The notes beneath the pieces were generated by a model. That model worked only from the letters and a program-made list of their open reading frames with translations. It had not been told where the DNA came from and searched no databases. From assembly GCF_001667275.1 (NCBI RefSeq), contig NZ_LZHV01000056.1, forward strand, positions 1 through 64,000: a stretch of 64,000 bases of DNA, written 5' to 3'. Both the position numbers and the translations under genes were made by a program. The stretch is from Mycobacterium sp. ACS4054. Its GTDB lineage: Bacteria > Actinomycetota > Actinomycetes > Mycobacteriales > Mycobacteriaceae. This document shows positions 46,732 through 55,304 of this stretch, piece after piece (position 1 is the first letter of the stretch; each line of letters starts with the position of its first letter).

Positions 46732-47552
46732 CGCTCGACGCGGTCCACGCCGTCGACCGCCACCCGGACACCGTCTCGCTGCGCGGCGCCCGCCTGGCGT
46801 TCGGTGACCGGGTGCTGTGGGACCACCTCGACCTGTCGGTGTCGCGCGGCGAATTCATCGCCGTCCTCGGCCCGAACGGCAGCGGCAAGACGTCGTTGCT
46901 CAAGGTGCTGCTCGGGCAGCTGCCGCTGTCCGCTGGAACCGCGCTGGTGGACGGGAAGCCGATGACTTCGAGCAGCGGGCGCGTGGGCTACGTGCCGCAG
47001 CATCGACCGATGGACCACGAGGTGATGCTGCGGGGTCGCGACCTGGTGCGGCTGGGTGTCGACGGCCATCGCTGGGGCGCCATGCCCCTGCGATCCGCCG
47101 ACCGCGCCCGCCGCCGGGCGGCCGTGGCCGAGGCGCTCCGGCAGGTCAACGCCGAACACCTGGCGGATGTCCGGGTGGGCGTGATGTCGGGTGGCGAGCT
47201 GCAGCGGATACGCGTCGCGCAGGCGCTGGTGAGCGACCCGATGCTGCTGCTGTGCGACGAGCCGCTGCTGGCGCTCGACCCGGCGAACGCGAAGCTGGTG
47301 TCCGCGCTGATCGACCGCCGCCGCCGGGACGCCGCGACCACCGTCATCGTCGTCACCCACGACGTCAACGCGATCCTGCCGTACGTCGACCGGCTGATCT
47401 ACCTGGTCGACGGGCGGTTCCGGATCGGCACGGTGGAGGAAGTGATGACCACCCAGACACTGTCGATGCTGTATCGGGCCGACATCCAGGTGGTCAAGGT
47501 CAAGGACCGCTATGTGGTGGTGGGCGATACGACCGACGGGGCCCACCCGTGA
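46728..47552 (+). CDS. znuC: ZnuC-type ATPase of a metal ABC transporter
   Basis: 274 aa ABC ATPase. Walker A is GPNGSGKT, the signature is SGGELQR, Walker B is MLLLCDEPLLALD, and the switch is THD. The Q-loop is VPQHR. GTG start at 46728 overlaps the znuA stop, and the stop overlaps znuB by GTGA. It energises import of the metal delivered by the lipoprotein. Confidence 0.9.
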   Translation: MTLDAVHAVDRHPDTVSLRGARLAFGDRVLWDHLDLSVSRGEFIAVLGPNGSGKTSLLKVLLGQLPLSAGTALVDGKPMTSSSGRVGYVPQHRPMDHEVMLRGRDLVRLGVDGHRWGAMPLRSADRARRRAAVAEALRQVNAEHLADVRVGVMSGGELQRIRVAQALVSDPMLLLCDEPLLALDPANAKLVSALIDRRRRDAATTVIVVTHDVNAILPYVDRLIYLVDGRFRIGTVEEVMTTQTLSMLYRADIQVVKVKDRYVVVGDTTDGAHP

Positions 47553-48409
47553 ATCACCGGCTCACCGACGTCCTGGCCCACCTGCTCGACTTCGACATCA
47601 CCGCCCACCTGCTCGGCCACGACTTCGTCCAGCAGGCGCTGATCGCGGCCGCGCTGCTGGGGCTGGTGGCCGGGCTGATCGGGCCGTTCATCGTCATGCG
47701 CCAGATGTCGTTCGCCGTCCACGGTTCCAGCGAACTGTCCTTGACCGGTGCGGCTTTCGCGCTGCTGGTGGGCATCGAAGTGGGGGTGGGCGCCCTGGTC
47801 GGCAGCGCACTGGCGGCGGCGCTGTTCGGCGTTTTGGGCCGGCGGGCCCGCGAGCGTGATTCGGTCATCGGGGTGGTGCTGGCCTTCGGGCTGGGCCTGG
47901 CGGTGCTGTTTCTCTACCTCTACCCGGGCCGGACCGCGACCAGCTTCGCGTTGCTCACCGGACAGATCGTCGGCGTCGGCTACACGGGGCTGGCCATGCT
48001 GGCGCTGGTGTGCCTGCTCGTGATCGCGGTCATCGCGACGTGCTACCGCCCACTGCTGTTCGCGACCGTCGATCCCGACGTCGCCGCGGCCCGCGGCGTG
48101 CCCGTTCGCGCGCTCGGCATCGTGTTCGCCGCGCTGGTCGGCGTGGTGGCCGCCCAGGCCGTACAGGTGGTCGGCGCGCTGCTGGTGATGTCGCTGCTGA
48201 TCACGCCCGCGGCCGCGGCCGCCCGGGTGGTGACCTCGCCGGCGGCGGCGCTGGTGGCCTCGGTGATCTTCGCCGAGGTTTCCGCGGTCGGGGGCATCGT
48301 GCTGTCGCTGGCACCGGGGGTCCCGGTGTCGGTCTTCGTGGCGGGGATTTCGTTCCTGATCTACCTGGCCTGTTGGTTGCTGGGGCGCCGGCAGGAGTTC
48401 GCCGCCTAA
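47549..48409 (+). CDS. znuB: ZnuB-type permease of a metal ABC transporter
   Basis: 286 aa integral membrane protein with about eight hydrophobic helices, of the ABC-3 family. Characteristic parts are IVMRQMSFAVHGSSELSLTGAAFA and VQVVGALLVMSLLITPAAAA. GTG start at 47549 overlaps znuC. Third gene of the znuA-znuC-znuB operon. No such operon lies between Rv3575c and lppH in the M. tuberculosis order I know, so it looks like an insertion at this locus. Confidence 0.9.
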   Translation: MNHRLTDVLAHLLDFDITAHLLGHDFVQQALIAAALLGLVAGLIGPFIVMRQMSFAVHGSSELSLTGAAFALLVGIEVGVGALVGSALAAALFGVLGRRARERDSVIGVVLAFGLGLAVLFLYLYPGRTATSFALLTGQIVGVGYTGLAMLALVCLLVIAVIATCYRPLLFATVDPDVAAARGVPVRALGIVFAALVGVVAAQAVQVVGALLVMSLLITPAAAAARVVTSPAAALVASVIFAEVSAVGGIVLSLAPGVPVSVFVAGISFLIYLACWLLGRRQEFAA

Positions 48410-48448
48410 GCTTGTCGACACCGATCAGCCCGCGTCCGAAAGGGTCTG

Positions 48449-49159
48449 GTGCGTAGGCAATTCGCGAGCGTCCTGCAGGCGGCGGTGTGTGCCCTGACGG
48501 CCGGCTGCACCACCACCGTCGGCGGCAGCGCCGCGCCCGCGGACAACCACGGTCCGCTGTCTCAGGCCCCGGTGGCCGTCACCGCCCTGGACGGGCTGCT
48601 GCTCGATGACAGGAAGATCTACGACATCCTGGGTGCGGCACTGCGGATCCGGTACCGCACGCAGGACATGTGGGACTCCAGCGGCACGTTCAGCGACAAG
48701 AGCTGCCTGGCCATGGCCGGGCCCGCCCAGCAGGCCGTGTACGCGGACACCGGCTGGACCGCGGTGCGCGGCGAGCGACTGGACGACAGCTACGACAACC
48801 CCATGGTGCGCAACTATTCCGTCGACCAGGCCGTGATCGCCTACCCCACCGCCCGGCAGGCCAACGCGTTCTACGAGGCATCGGTGCGCAGGTGGTCCGC
48901 CTGCGCCAACCGCCGATTCGTCGACCATCCCCCGGGGCATCCCGAGGTCGCGTGGGCGGTGGCCGATTCCCACACGGTCGGCGGCACGCTCAGCACGTCC
49001 GAAGAGCAGCAGGGCAGCGAGGACGGCTGGCGGTGCCAGCGAGCGCTGACCGCGCGCAACAACATCGTCATCGACGTGGCCACCTGCGGCTCCTTCCTGC
49101 CGGGTGGGTCCGCGGTGGACATCGCCCAACAAGTCGCGGCGGCGGTCGTCACCCGGTAG
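48449..49159 (+). CDS. lppH: LppH, lipoprotein with PknH-like extracellular sensor domain
   Basis: 236 aa, the counterpart of Rv3576. The lipobox LTAGC gives Cys20 as the acylated residue. The mature part is a PknH_C-like sensor domain with conserved cysteines (CLAM, CANRR, CQRAL, TCGSF) suited to two disulphides. No kinase domain is present. GTG start at 48449, 39 bp after znuB. Confidence 0.87.
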   Translation: MRRQFASVLQAAVCALTAGCTTTVGGSAAPADNHGPLSQAPVAVTALDGLLLDDRKIYDILGAALRIRYRTQDMWDSSGTFSDKSCLAMAGPAQQAVYADTGWTAVRGERLDDSYDNPMVRNYSVDQAVIAYPTARQANAFYEASVRRWSACANRRFVDHPPGHPEVAWAVADSHTVGGTLSTSEEQQGSEDGWRCQRALTARNNIVIDVATCGSFLPGGSAVDIAQQVAAAVVTR

Positions 49160-49185
49160 CCACAGCCGCCCCATAAGCTGGGCGG

Positions 49186-49944
49186 GTGGCCCGCATCGAC
49201 CTCAACGCCGACCTGGGCGAGGGCTTCGGCGTCTGGCGCCTGGGCGATGACGACGCCATGCTGCAGATCGTCACCAGCGCCAACGTCGCGTGCGGATTCC
49301 ATGCCGGGGACCCGGCCGGCCTGTTGCGCGTCTGCCGGTCGGCCGCCGAGCGCGGCGTCCGCATCGGGGCGCAGGTGAGCTATCGAGACCTGGCCGGGTT
49401 CGGCAGGCGCTTCATCGACGTCTCCGCCGACGACCTCGCCGCCGACGTGGTCTATCAGATCGGCGCGCTGCAGGCGATCGCGCGCGCTTCCGGCTCCGCG
49501 GTGTCCTACGTCAAACCCCATGGGGCGCTGTATAACTCGATCGTCGCCAACCGCGATCAGGCGGCCGCGGTCGCGGAGGCGGTGCGGATGGTGGACCCGG
49601 GGCTGCCGGTGCTGGGCATGACGGGTTCGGTGTTCTTCGACGAGGCCTCGACCCGTGGCCTGCGCACGGTGGCCGAAGCTTTCGCCGATCGCGCGTACCG
49701 GCCGGACGGCCGGCTGGTGTCCCGCCGGGAGCCCGGCGCGGTGCTGCACGACGCGGCCGCGATCGCCGACCGCGTGCTGGGCATGGTGACCACCGGCCGG
49801 GTCACCGCCGTCGACGGCACATCGGTCGCGGTCGCGGCGGAATCGGTTTGCGTGCATGGCGATTCGCCCGGTGCGGTGCAGATCGCGACCGCCGTGCGTG
49901 ACCGGCTCACGGCGGCCGGCGTCGAGATCGGGGCGTTTCGCTGA
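49186..49944 (+). CDS. pxpA: LamB/YcsF family protein, 5-oxoprolinase subunit A
   Basis: 252 aa. Family signatures are present: [11 protein letters not shown] at the N-terminus, [13 protein letters not shown] and [10 protein letters not shown]. PxpA normally works with PxpB and PxpC to hydrolyse 5-oxoproline with ATP. Neither partner is adjacent, so it is an orphan at this locus. GTG start at 49186. It overlaps the next gene by TGATG, suggesting coupling with the metallo-beta-lactamase-fold protein. Confidence 0.88.
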   Translation: MARIDLNADLGEGFGVWRLGDDDAMLQIVTSANVACGFHAGDPAGLLRVCRSAAERGVRIGAQVSYRDLAGFGRRFIDVSADDLAADVVYQIGALQAIARASGSAVSYVKPHGALYNSIVANRDQAAAVAEAVRMVDPGLPVLGMTGSVFFDEASTRGLRTVAEAFADRAYRPDGRLVSRREPGAVLHDAAAIADRVLGMVTTGRVTAVDGTSVAVAAESVCVHGDSPGAVQIATAVRDRLTAAGVEIGAFR

Positions 49945-50861
49945 TGCGGCTCAAGCCCGGTCGACCCGACATCGCGCGGTACGCGGACCGGTTCGACGCG
50001 CCCGCCGCCGAACCCGGGTCCCTGTCGGTGACGTGGATGGGCGTGGCGACGCTGCTCGTCGACGACGGCTCGTCGGCGCTGCTCACCGACGGCTACTTCT
50101 CCCGGCCCGGCCTGCCGCGGGTGGCCGCTGGCAAGGTGGCGCCGTCACCGGCCCGCGTGGACGGTTGCCTGGCCCGGGCCAAGGTGTCCCGGCTGCAGGC
50201 CGTGATCCCGGTGCACACCCACATCGATCACGCGCTGGACTCCGCGCTGGTGGCCGACCGCACCGGCGCGCGGCTGGTGGGCGGCTCCTCGGCGGCCAAC
50301 GTCGGGCGCGGATACGGGCTGCCCGAGGACCGCATCGTAATCGCCGCCAGCGGTGAGCCGATCGCGTTGGGGGCCTACGACGTGACGCTGGTGGAGTCCC
50401 ATCACTGCCCGCCGGACCGATTCCCCGGCACGATCGACGAGCCGCTGACGCCGCCGGTCAAGGCGTCGGCCTACCGTTGCGGCGAGTCATGGTCCACGCT
50501 GGTGCACCACCGACCCTCGGGCCGCCGGCTATTGATCCAGGGCAGCGCCGGGTTCGTCGAGGGCGCGCTGGCCGGCCGGCGCGCCGACGCCGTCTACCTG
50601 TCCGTTGGGCAGCTCGGGCTGCAACCACGGTCCTATTTGACCGACTACTGGAACGAGACCGTGCGCGCGGTGGGGGCGCGCCGGGTGATCCTCATCCACT
50701 GGGACGACTTCTTCCGGCCGCTGTCAAAACCGCTGCGGGCCTTGCCGTATGCGGGTGACGACCTGGACGCCTCGATCCGAGTCCTCGACGAGTTGGCCAC
50801 GGCCGACGGTGTCGCGGTGCACCTGCCTACGGTGTGGCGACGCGAGAACCCTTGGGCCTGA
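49944..50861 (+). CDS. Metallo-beta-lactamase-fold hydrolase (Rv3577-like)
   Basis: 305 aa MBL-fold protein. The metal-binding motif is HTHIDH, with further ligands probably in VESHHCPP and in HWDDFF near the C-terminus. It is related to the UlaG/YycJ-like branch. The substrate is unknown. Start ATG at 49944 in the pxpA stop. It is followed after 10 bp by the ArsB-type transporter gene. Confidence 0.83.
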   Translation: MRLKPGRPDIARYADRFDAPAAEPGSLSVTWMGVATLLVDDGSSALLTDGYFSRPGLPRVAAGKVAPSPARVDGCLARAKVSRLQAVIPVHTHIDHALDSALVADRTGARLVGGSSAANVGRGYGLPEDRIVIAASGEPIALGAYDVTLVESHHCPPDRFPGTIDEPLTPPVKASAYRCGESWSTLVHHRPSGRRLLIQGSAGFVEGALAGRRADAVYLSVGQLGLQPRSYLTDYWNETVRAVGARRVILIHWDDFFRPLSKPLRALPYAGDDLDASIRVLDELATADGVAVHLPTVWRRENPWA

Positions 50862-50871
50862 AGCGGTTACA

Positions 50872-52113
50872 TTGACCCTGACCCTTGCGCTGGTGCTGCT
50901 CGCTGCCGTGCTGGCCTTCGCCGTGGTGCGCCCGCGGGGCTGGCCCGAGGCGGTGGCGGCGGTTCCGGCGGCCCTGATCCTGATCGCAGTCGGCGCGATA
51001 TCGGTGCATCAGGCGGTCGAGGAGGTGGCCGGGCTTGCTGGGGTGGTCGGGTTCCTCGGTGCCGTGCTGGTGCTGGCCAAGCTGTGCGACGACGAGGGCC
51101 TGTTCGAGGCGGCGGGTGCGGCGATCACGCGCGGGCGCGTCGGATCGGGCGGTCTGTTGCGCCGGGTGTTCGTCGTCGCCTCCCTGATCACCGCCGTGCT
51201 GAGCCTGGACACCGCGGTGGTGTTGCTGACCCCGGTGGTGCTGGCGGCCGTCCGCCGGCTGCGAACCCCGGTGCGGCCGTACGCCTATGCCACCGCACAC
51301 CTGGCCAACGGCGCCTCCCTGCTGCTGCCGGTGTCGAACCTGACCAACCTGCTGGCGTTCCACGCCGCCCACCTCTCGTTCACGCGGTTCACCCTGCTGA
51401 TGGCGTTGCCGTGGGTGGGCGTGGTGGTCACGCTGTACGCGGTGTTTCGCTGGTTCTTCGCGCGCGACCTGCGGGTGCAGCCGCAGCCGGAGCAGCCGGG
51501 ACCGGCGCCGCGGCCGCCGGTGTTCGTGTTGGTGGTGGTGGGGCTGACGCTCGCGGGGTTCGCGGTGGCACAGTCCATCGGGGTGGCGCCGGCCTGGGTG
51601 GCGCTCGCCGGGGCGGTCGTGCTGGCCGCGCGCAGCCTGAACAGGGGGCACACCTCGGTGGTCGACATCGCCCGCTCGGTGCACGTGTCGTTCCTGGTGT
51701 TCGTGCTCGCGCTCGGTGTGGTGGTGCGGGCGGTCATGGTCAACGGCATGGACAGGGCGATGTCGGCGGTGCTGCCCTCCGGCTCGACGCTGCCCGCGCT
51801 GCTGGCCATCGCCGCGGTGGCCGCCGTGCTGGCGAACGTCGTGAACAACCTGCCCGCCACCCTGGTGTTGCTGCCATTGGTCGCGCCGAGCGGACCGGTC
51901 GCCATCCTGGCCGTCCTGCTCGGCGTCAACATCGGCCCCAACCTGACCTACGTCGGATCGCTGTCGAACCTGTTGTGGCGGCGCGTGCTTCGCCAGCACG
52001 ATGTCGACGCCGGCGTCGGCGAATACAGCCGCCTCGGGTTGTGCACCGTGCCCGTCTCCCTGGTGATCGCGGTGCTCGCCCTGTGGGCTTCGGTGCGGCT
52101 GCTCGGCGCCTAG
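50872..52113 (+). CDS. arsB2: ArsB2-like membrane transporter (ion transporter superfamily)
   Basis: 413 aa, exactly the length of Rv3578, when started at the TTG at 50872. About eleven hydrophobic helices. Family landmarks include LDTAVVLLTPVVLA and NVVNNLPATLVLLPL, the paired substrate-site motifs of the ArsB/NhaD fold. It is annotated as an arsenite pump in M. tuberculosis, but no arsR or arsC is nearby, so the substrate is open. Its TAG stop shares CTAG with the next, convergent gene. Confidence 0.85.
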   Translation: MTLTLALVLLAAVLAFAVVRPRGWPEAVAAVPAALILIAVGAISVHQAVEEVAGLAGVVGFLGAVLVLAKLCDDEGLFEAAGAAITRGRVGSGGLLRRVFVVASLITAVLSLDTAVVLLTPVVLAAVRRLRTPVRPYAYATAHLANGASLLLPVSNLTNLLAFHAAHLSFTRFTLLMALPWVGVVVTLYAVFRWFFARDLRVQPQPEQPGPAPRPPVFVLVVVGLTLAGFAVAQSIGVAPAWVALAGAVVLAARSLNRGHTSVVDIARSVHVSFLVFVLALGVVVRAVMVNGMDRAMSAVLPSGSTLPALLAIAAVAAVLANVVNNLPATLVLLPLVAPSGPVAILAVLLGVNIGPNLTYVGSLSNLLWRRVLRQHDVDAGVGEYSRLGLCTVPVSLVIAVLALWASVRLLGA

Positions 52114-52421
52114 CCGATCGCCTCCCGGAATTCCACCCCCTGCTGCAGCGCCCGCGCCGCTTCGGCGATGTCGACGACGGGATAGATCCGGTAATCCAGG
52201 ACGGTGGCGAATTGGCTTGTGGTCTCGACCAAATCGGCCGGATTGTCGGATTCCAGCACCGCGAACCCACCGCCGCCGTCGATGCGGCCGACGAACTGGT
52301 GATACGTCGTGGTCAGCGGTTGCGACCACTTCGAGTACGCGGCCAGGCCGCGGCGCAAGCTTTCGTCGTTCTCGGCCGCCGTGCCGTTCAGCCGATATGT
52401 CCAAGCCACCACGTATTTCAT
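52110..52421 (-). CDS. DUF3303/YciI-like small protein
   Basis: 103 aa with a ferredoxin-like dimeric alpha-beta barrel pattern (MKYVVAWTYRLNG at the start, GGGFAVLESDNPADLVET in the middle). Related proteins are often called DUF3303; no activity is known. The ATG at 52421 has AAAGGAG seven bases upstream. It is a single gene between arsB2 and the LuxR regulator, on the same strand as the latter. Confidence 0.78.
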   Translation of the reverse strand: MKYVVAWTYRLNGTAAENDESLRRGLAAYSKWSQPLTTTYHQFVGRIDGGGGFAVLESDNPADLVETTSQFATVLDYRIYPVVDIAEAARALQQGVEFREAIG

Positions 52422-52504
52422 CGCGATCTCCTTTTCTCGTCGGGATCGCAACGCTAGGGCCGGATTACGTTCGGCGCATGAGTAGGCGCCTACTCGAAAC
52501 GGGG

Positions 52505-55138
52505 TCAGCCGCACCCGGCGCCCGGCCCCGACCGGATGATGGTCGCCAATTCCTCGCGTGACTGGGCGCCCACCCGCTGGCAGGCCCGATAGATGTGGCC
52601 CTCCACCGTGCGCACCGACATCACCAACTTCTCCGCGATCTGGCGGTTGGACAGACCGGCCACGGCGAGTTCGATGACGTCGCGCTGGCGACCCGACAGC
52701 TTGAGGCCCGCGGGCGTCCGCAACGCCGGTGTGCACAAGCCGCCACATTCATCGGCCAATTCGCCGGCCAACGCCGCGGCGTACAGGCCGCGCTTGTGCT
52801 GCTGGCCGTCGATGAACGCCGCGGATGCCTGCGCCGCCGCGTCGGCGCCGGCGGCCCGGTCACCGATCGCCCGATACGCGGCCGAAACCGCCAGCAGGCC
52901 CTCGCCATTCGCGGCCAGCAGTGCCTGCGCGTGCGACGCGATGGCGTCGGCCAGCGGCAGCGACAACGCCCCGGCCAGCTCCCGGGCCCGCGACGCCCCG
53001 GAGGCGTCGCCCCATTGCGCCGCGGCCTGAATGCAGGCCAGTTCGTGGGTCGGCTGCCCGCGCTCGCGCGCGAGCCGCGCCGCGCTCTGCGCGGTCGCCA
53101 CCGCCTCGCCGAGGCGACCGCTTGCCGCGAGCGCCCACCCGTTGGCCAGCGACAGGCCCGTGTGCATGAACAAGTAGTCGGCCGGCACGCAGGACCGCGC
53201 CCCGGCGACCGCGTCGTTCGCTTCGGCCGGGTGGCCGAGCTTGCCGTGCGCCTCGGCCAGGGCGAAGTAGCTCGCCGGCCGCAGACCGCTTGTGGTGGCG
53301 TGTATTTGGGCGCCCGCGAGGGCTTCGTGGACCAGCCGGGCCGCTTCGGCGACGGCGCCGCGGGCGAGGTCGGCATTGCCCAGCAGCAGGGCCAGGTTCG
53401 CGTAGGCCAGACCCGGAACGTCGCGCGCGGCGTCGGCCATTGTCTTTGCCAGGCTGACGAACTCGTCGATGCGGCCCGTCAACCGGCAAGCCCGCCCGTA
53501 GACGGCGCCGAACCAAAATCGCATGTGCGAGGCCTCGAACGATGTGGTCGCCCGGCGCAGCGCCTGCTCGGCCTCGGTGGCGAGGCCGTCGACCCGTCCC
53601 AACGCCCCCATCGCCATGATCAAGGCAAGCGACGCCATCATCGCGTGGAAATCCGGAAGACCAGCAGAATCCAATGCAGCCCTTGCCCTTTCGGCCGCCA
53701 GCTCACAGCGCGCGGCCACCGCATCCAGGCAAGCCTGCACCGCCAACCGCGCGGCCACCTGGGCCGGCGTCTCGGACACCTCGCTAAGGCCGTCGAGGAT
53801 CACCGCGGCGTCGGCCGGCCTGCCCAGCATCCACACCAGGTTGGCCGCGCGCAGGGTCGCCCAGTAATGGCCGTCCGCCGCATCGCCGCCGGGGCCGTCG
53901 GTGATCGCGCGCAACGCCTCCTCGGCCTGCTCGCCGCGACCGAGCAGCACCAGGTTCGTCGCGCGCACGCCCGCCGCCCCCGGTGCCCCGGCCTGCGCGG
54001 CGGCGTTGGCAAGCCGGTCGGCCAGCTCGAGGTCCAACAGCGACATCGCGTGCCGCGCCGATTCCAGATACAGCTGCGGTTGCGGGTCCAGATCCGACTC
54101 CAGGACCAGCAACGCCCGGCGCACCGTGGCCTGCATGTCGGCGTCGCCATCCTGCGCCAGCCGCGTCGCCAGCCTGCCCCGGATCTTCGACAGATACATC
54201 TCGCCGGCGCCCGCGCGGCGAAGTTCCCCGAACAGCGGGTGCGCGAGCCTGGCCACCAACCCGCCTGCGGTGCGTTCGACGTTCACCAGGCCCATCGCTT
54301 CGGCCGCCACCAAGTCCTCGCGAGAAACCAAGTCGCACAACAGGTCCACCGGGAGTGGCTCGCACTGCGACAGCGTGTCGACAACCAGCGCCAGCGGCGG
54401 GGTCAGGCGGCCAAGCTGGCGCCCCACCGTTTCGGACAGGCTGGCCGAGACCGCGACGTCGCCGTCCCACATCCACACCCCGGCCACCTGCCGCACCCGT
54501 CCGGCCGCCATCTGATCGCTCAGCAGCTGCCGAAGAAACAAAGTGTTGCCGCCGGTGAGCCGCCGGAACCGGGCCGCGCAACGCGCGTCGACCGGACCGC
54601 CCAGCGTTCGCTCGATCACCTCGCGCGTCGCCGCGGCGGAAAGCGGCTCCAGGTCGAGGCGACTCAGCAGGCCGTCCTTCCACAACGCCGTCACCGCGTC
54701 GGGCTCTTCGCCGCCGGTGCGCACCGTGACCACCAGCCGGGCCCCGCCGGACTGGGCCAGCTGGTGAATCACCAGCGCCGACAACCCATCCAGCAGGTGC
54801 GCGTCGTCGACCCCGATCACCACGCGGCCGCGATGCTGGCGCGCCACGAACGACTCGATCACGCGTCGCACGTTGGTCAGCGGATCGGACATCGCGTCAC
54901 CGAGGAGGCCGATGAAGGCTCCGAGCGGCAGAGCGCGGGCCGACTGGGTGCCGACAATCCATTTGATGCGCTCACCCGACGCCGCGGCGCGCCGCAGCGC
55001 TTCGCGGGCCAGCCGGGTTTTGCCCACCCCGGCGGCGCCCGCGATCAGCACCCCGGAGTGCTGGTCCGCCCCGCTCAGGGCGCGTCGAATGGTTGCCAAC
55101 TCGTTGTCGCGCCCAATCAGCAGATCGCCGCTGATCAC
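52505..55138 (-). CDS. Large ATP-binding LuxR-family transcriptional regulator (LAL/MalT type)
   Basis: About 877 aa from the GTG at 55138 (VISGDLLIGRDNELATI); a TTG at 55219 would add 27 residues of low-complexity sequence. Near the N-terminus is an AAA/NACHT-like ATPase with Walker A GAAGVGKT and Walker B VIGVDDAHLL. The middle ~500 residues are alpha-helical TPR-like repeats. The C-terminal ~60 residues are a LuxR HTH (LSGRQRDVIELAVAGLSNRQIAEKL). The inducer is unknown. It is divergent from an FAD monooxygenase gene, a plausible target. Confidence 0.87.
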   Translation of the reverse strand: MISGDLLIGRDNELATIRRALSGADQHSGVLIAGAAGVGKTRLAREALRRAAASGERIKWIVGTQSARALPLGAFIGLLGDAMSDPLTNVRRVIESFVARQHRGRVVIGVDDAHLLDGLSALVIHQLAQSGGARLVVTVRTGGEEPDAVTALWKDGLLSRLDLEPLSAAATREVIERTLGGPVDARCAARFRRLTGGNTLFLRQLLSDQMAAGRVRQVAGVWMWDGDVAVSASLSETVGRQLGRLTPPLALVVDTLSQCEPLPVDLLCDLVSREDLVAAEAMGLVNVERTAGGLVARLAHPLFGELRRAGAGEMYLSKIRGRLATRLAQDGDADMQATVRRALLVLESDLDPQPQLYLESARHAMSLLDLELADRLANAAAQAGAPGAAGVRATNLVLLGRGEQAEEALRAITDGPGGDAADGHYWATLRAANLVWMLGRPADAAVILDGLSEVSETPAQVAARLAVQACLDAVAARCELAAERARAALDSAGLPDFHAMMASLALIMAMGALGRVDGLATEAEQALRRATTSFEASHMRFWFGAVYGRACRLTGRIDEFVSLAKTMADAARDVPGLAYANLALLLGNADLARGAVAEAARLVHEALAGAQIHATTSGLRPASYFALAEAHGKLGHPAEANDAVAGARSCVPADYLFMHTGLSLANGWALAASGRLGEAVATAQSAARLARERGQPTHELACIQAAAQWGDASGASRARELAGALSLPLADAIASHAQALLAANGEGLLAVSAAYRAIGDRAAGADAAAQASAAFIDGQQHKRGLYAAALAGELADECGGLCTPALRTPAGLKLSGRQRDVIELAVAGLSNRQIAEKLVMSVRTVEGHIYRACQRVGAQSREELATIIRSGPGAGCG

Positions 55139-55304
55139 GCGGCGACTATAACCGCGCGGCGGCACCGGCGGGGCGGATTGCCGGCGTTTCGGTGCGCCGT
55201 GCCGGGTCCGCTCACCCAAGTCGCGTAGCGGACTACGCTATCGGCGCCCAGCGCGCGCCGTGAGCATGGCTTTTGTCAGCTTGCGGGTCAGAAAGGCGGA
55301 GGCC

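Noticed and set aside
45672..47552. 626-aa frame ending in the ZnuC ATPase
   Set aside because: The first ~350 codons overlap znuA in another frame with low-complexity Arg/Gly content. The ATPase starts at the GTG at 46728.
52595..55228. 877-aa plus-strand reading frame
   Set aside because: Antisense to the LuxR regulator, whose Walker and HTH motifs are clear. The plus-strand protein is Arg/Gly/His-rich and shows no fold pattern.
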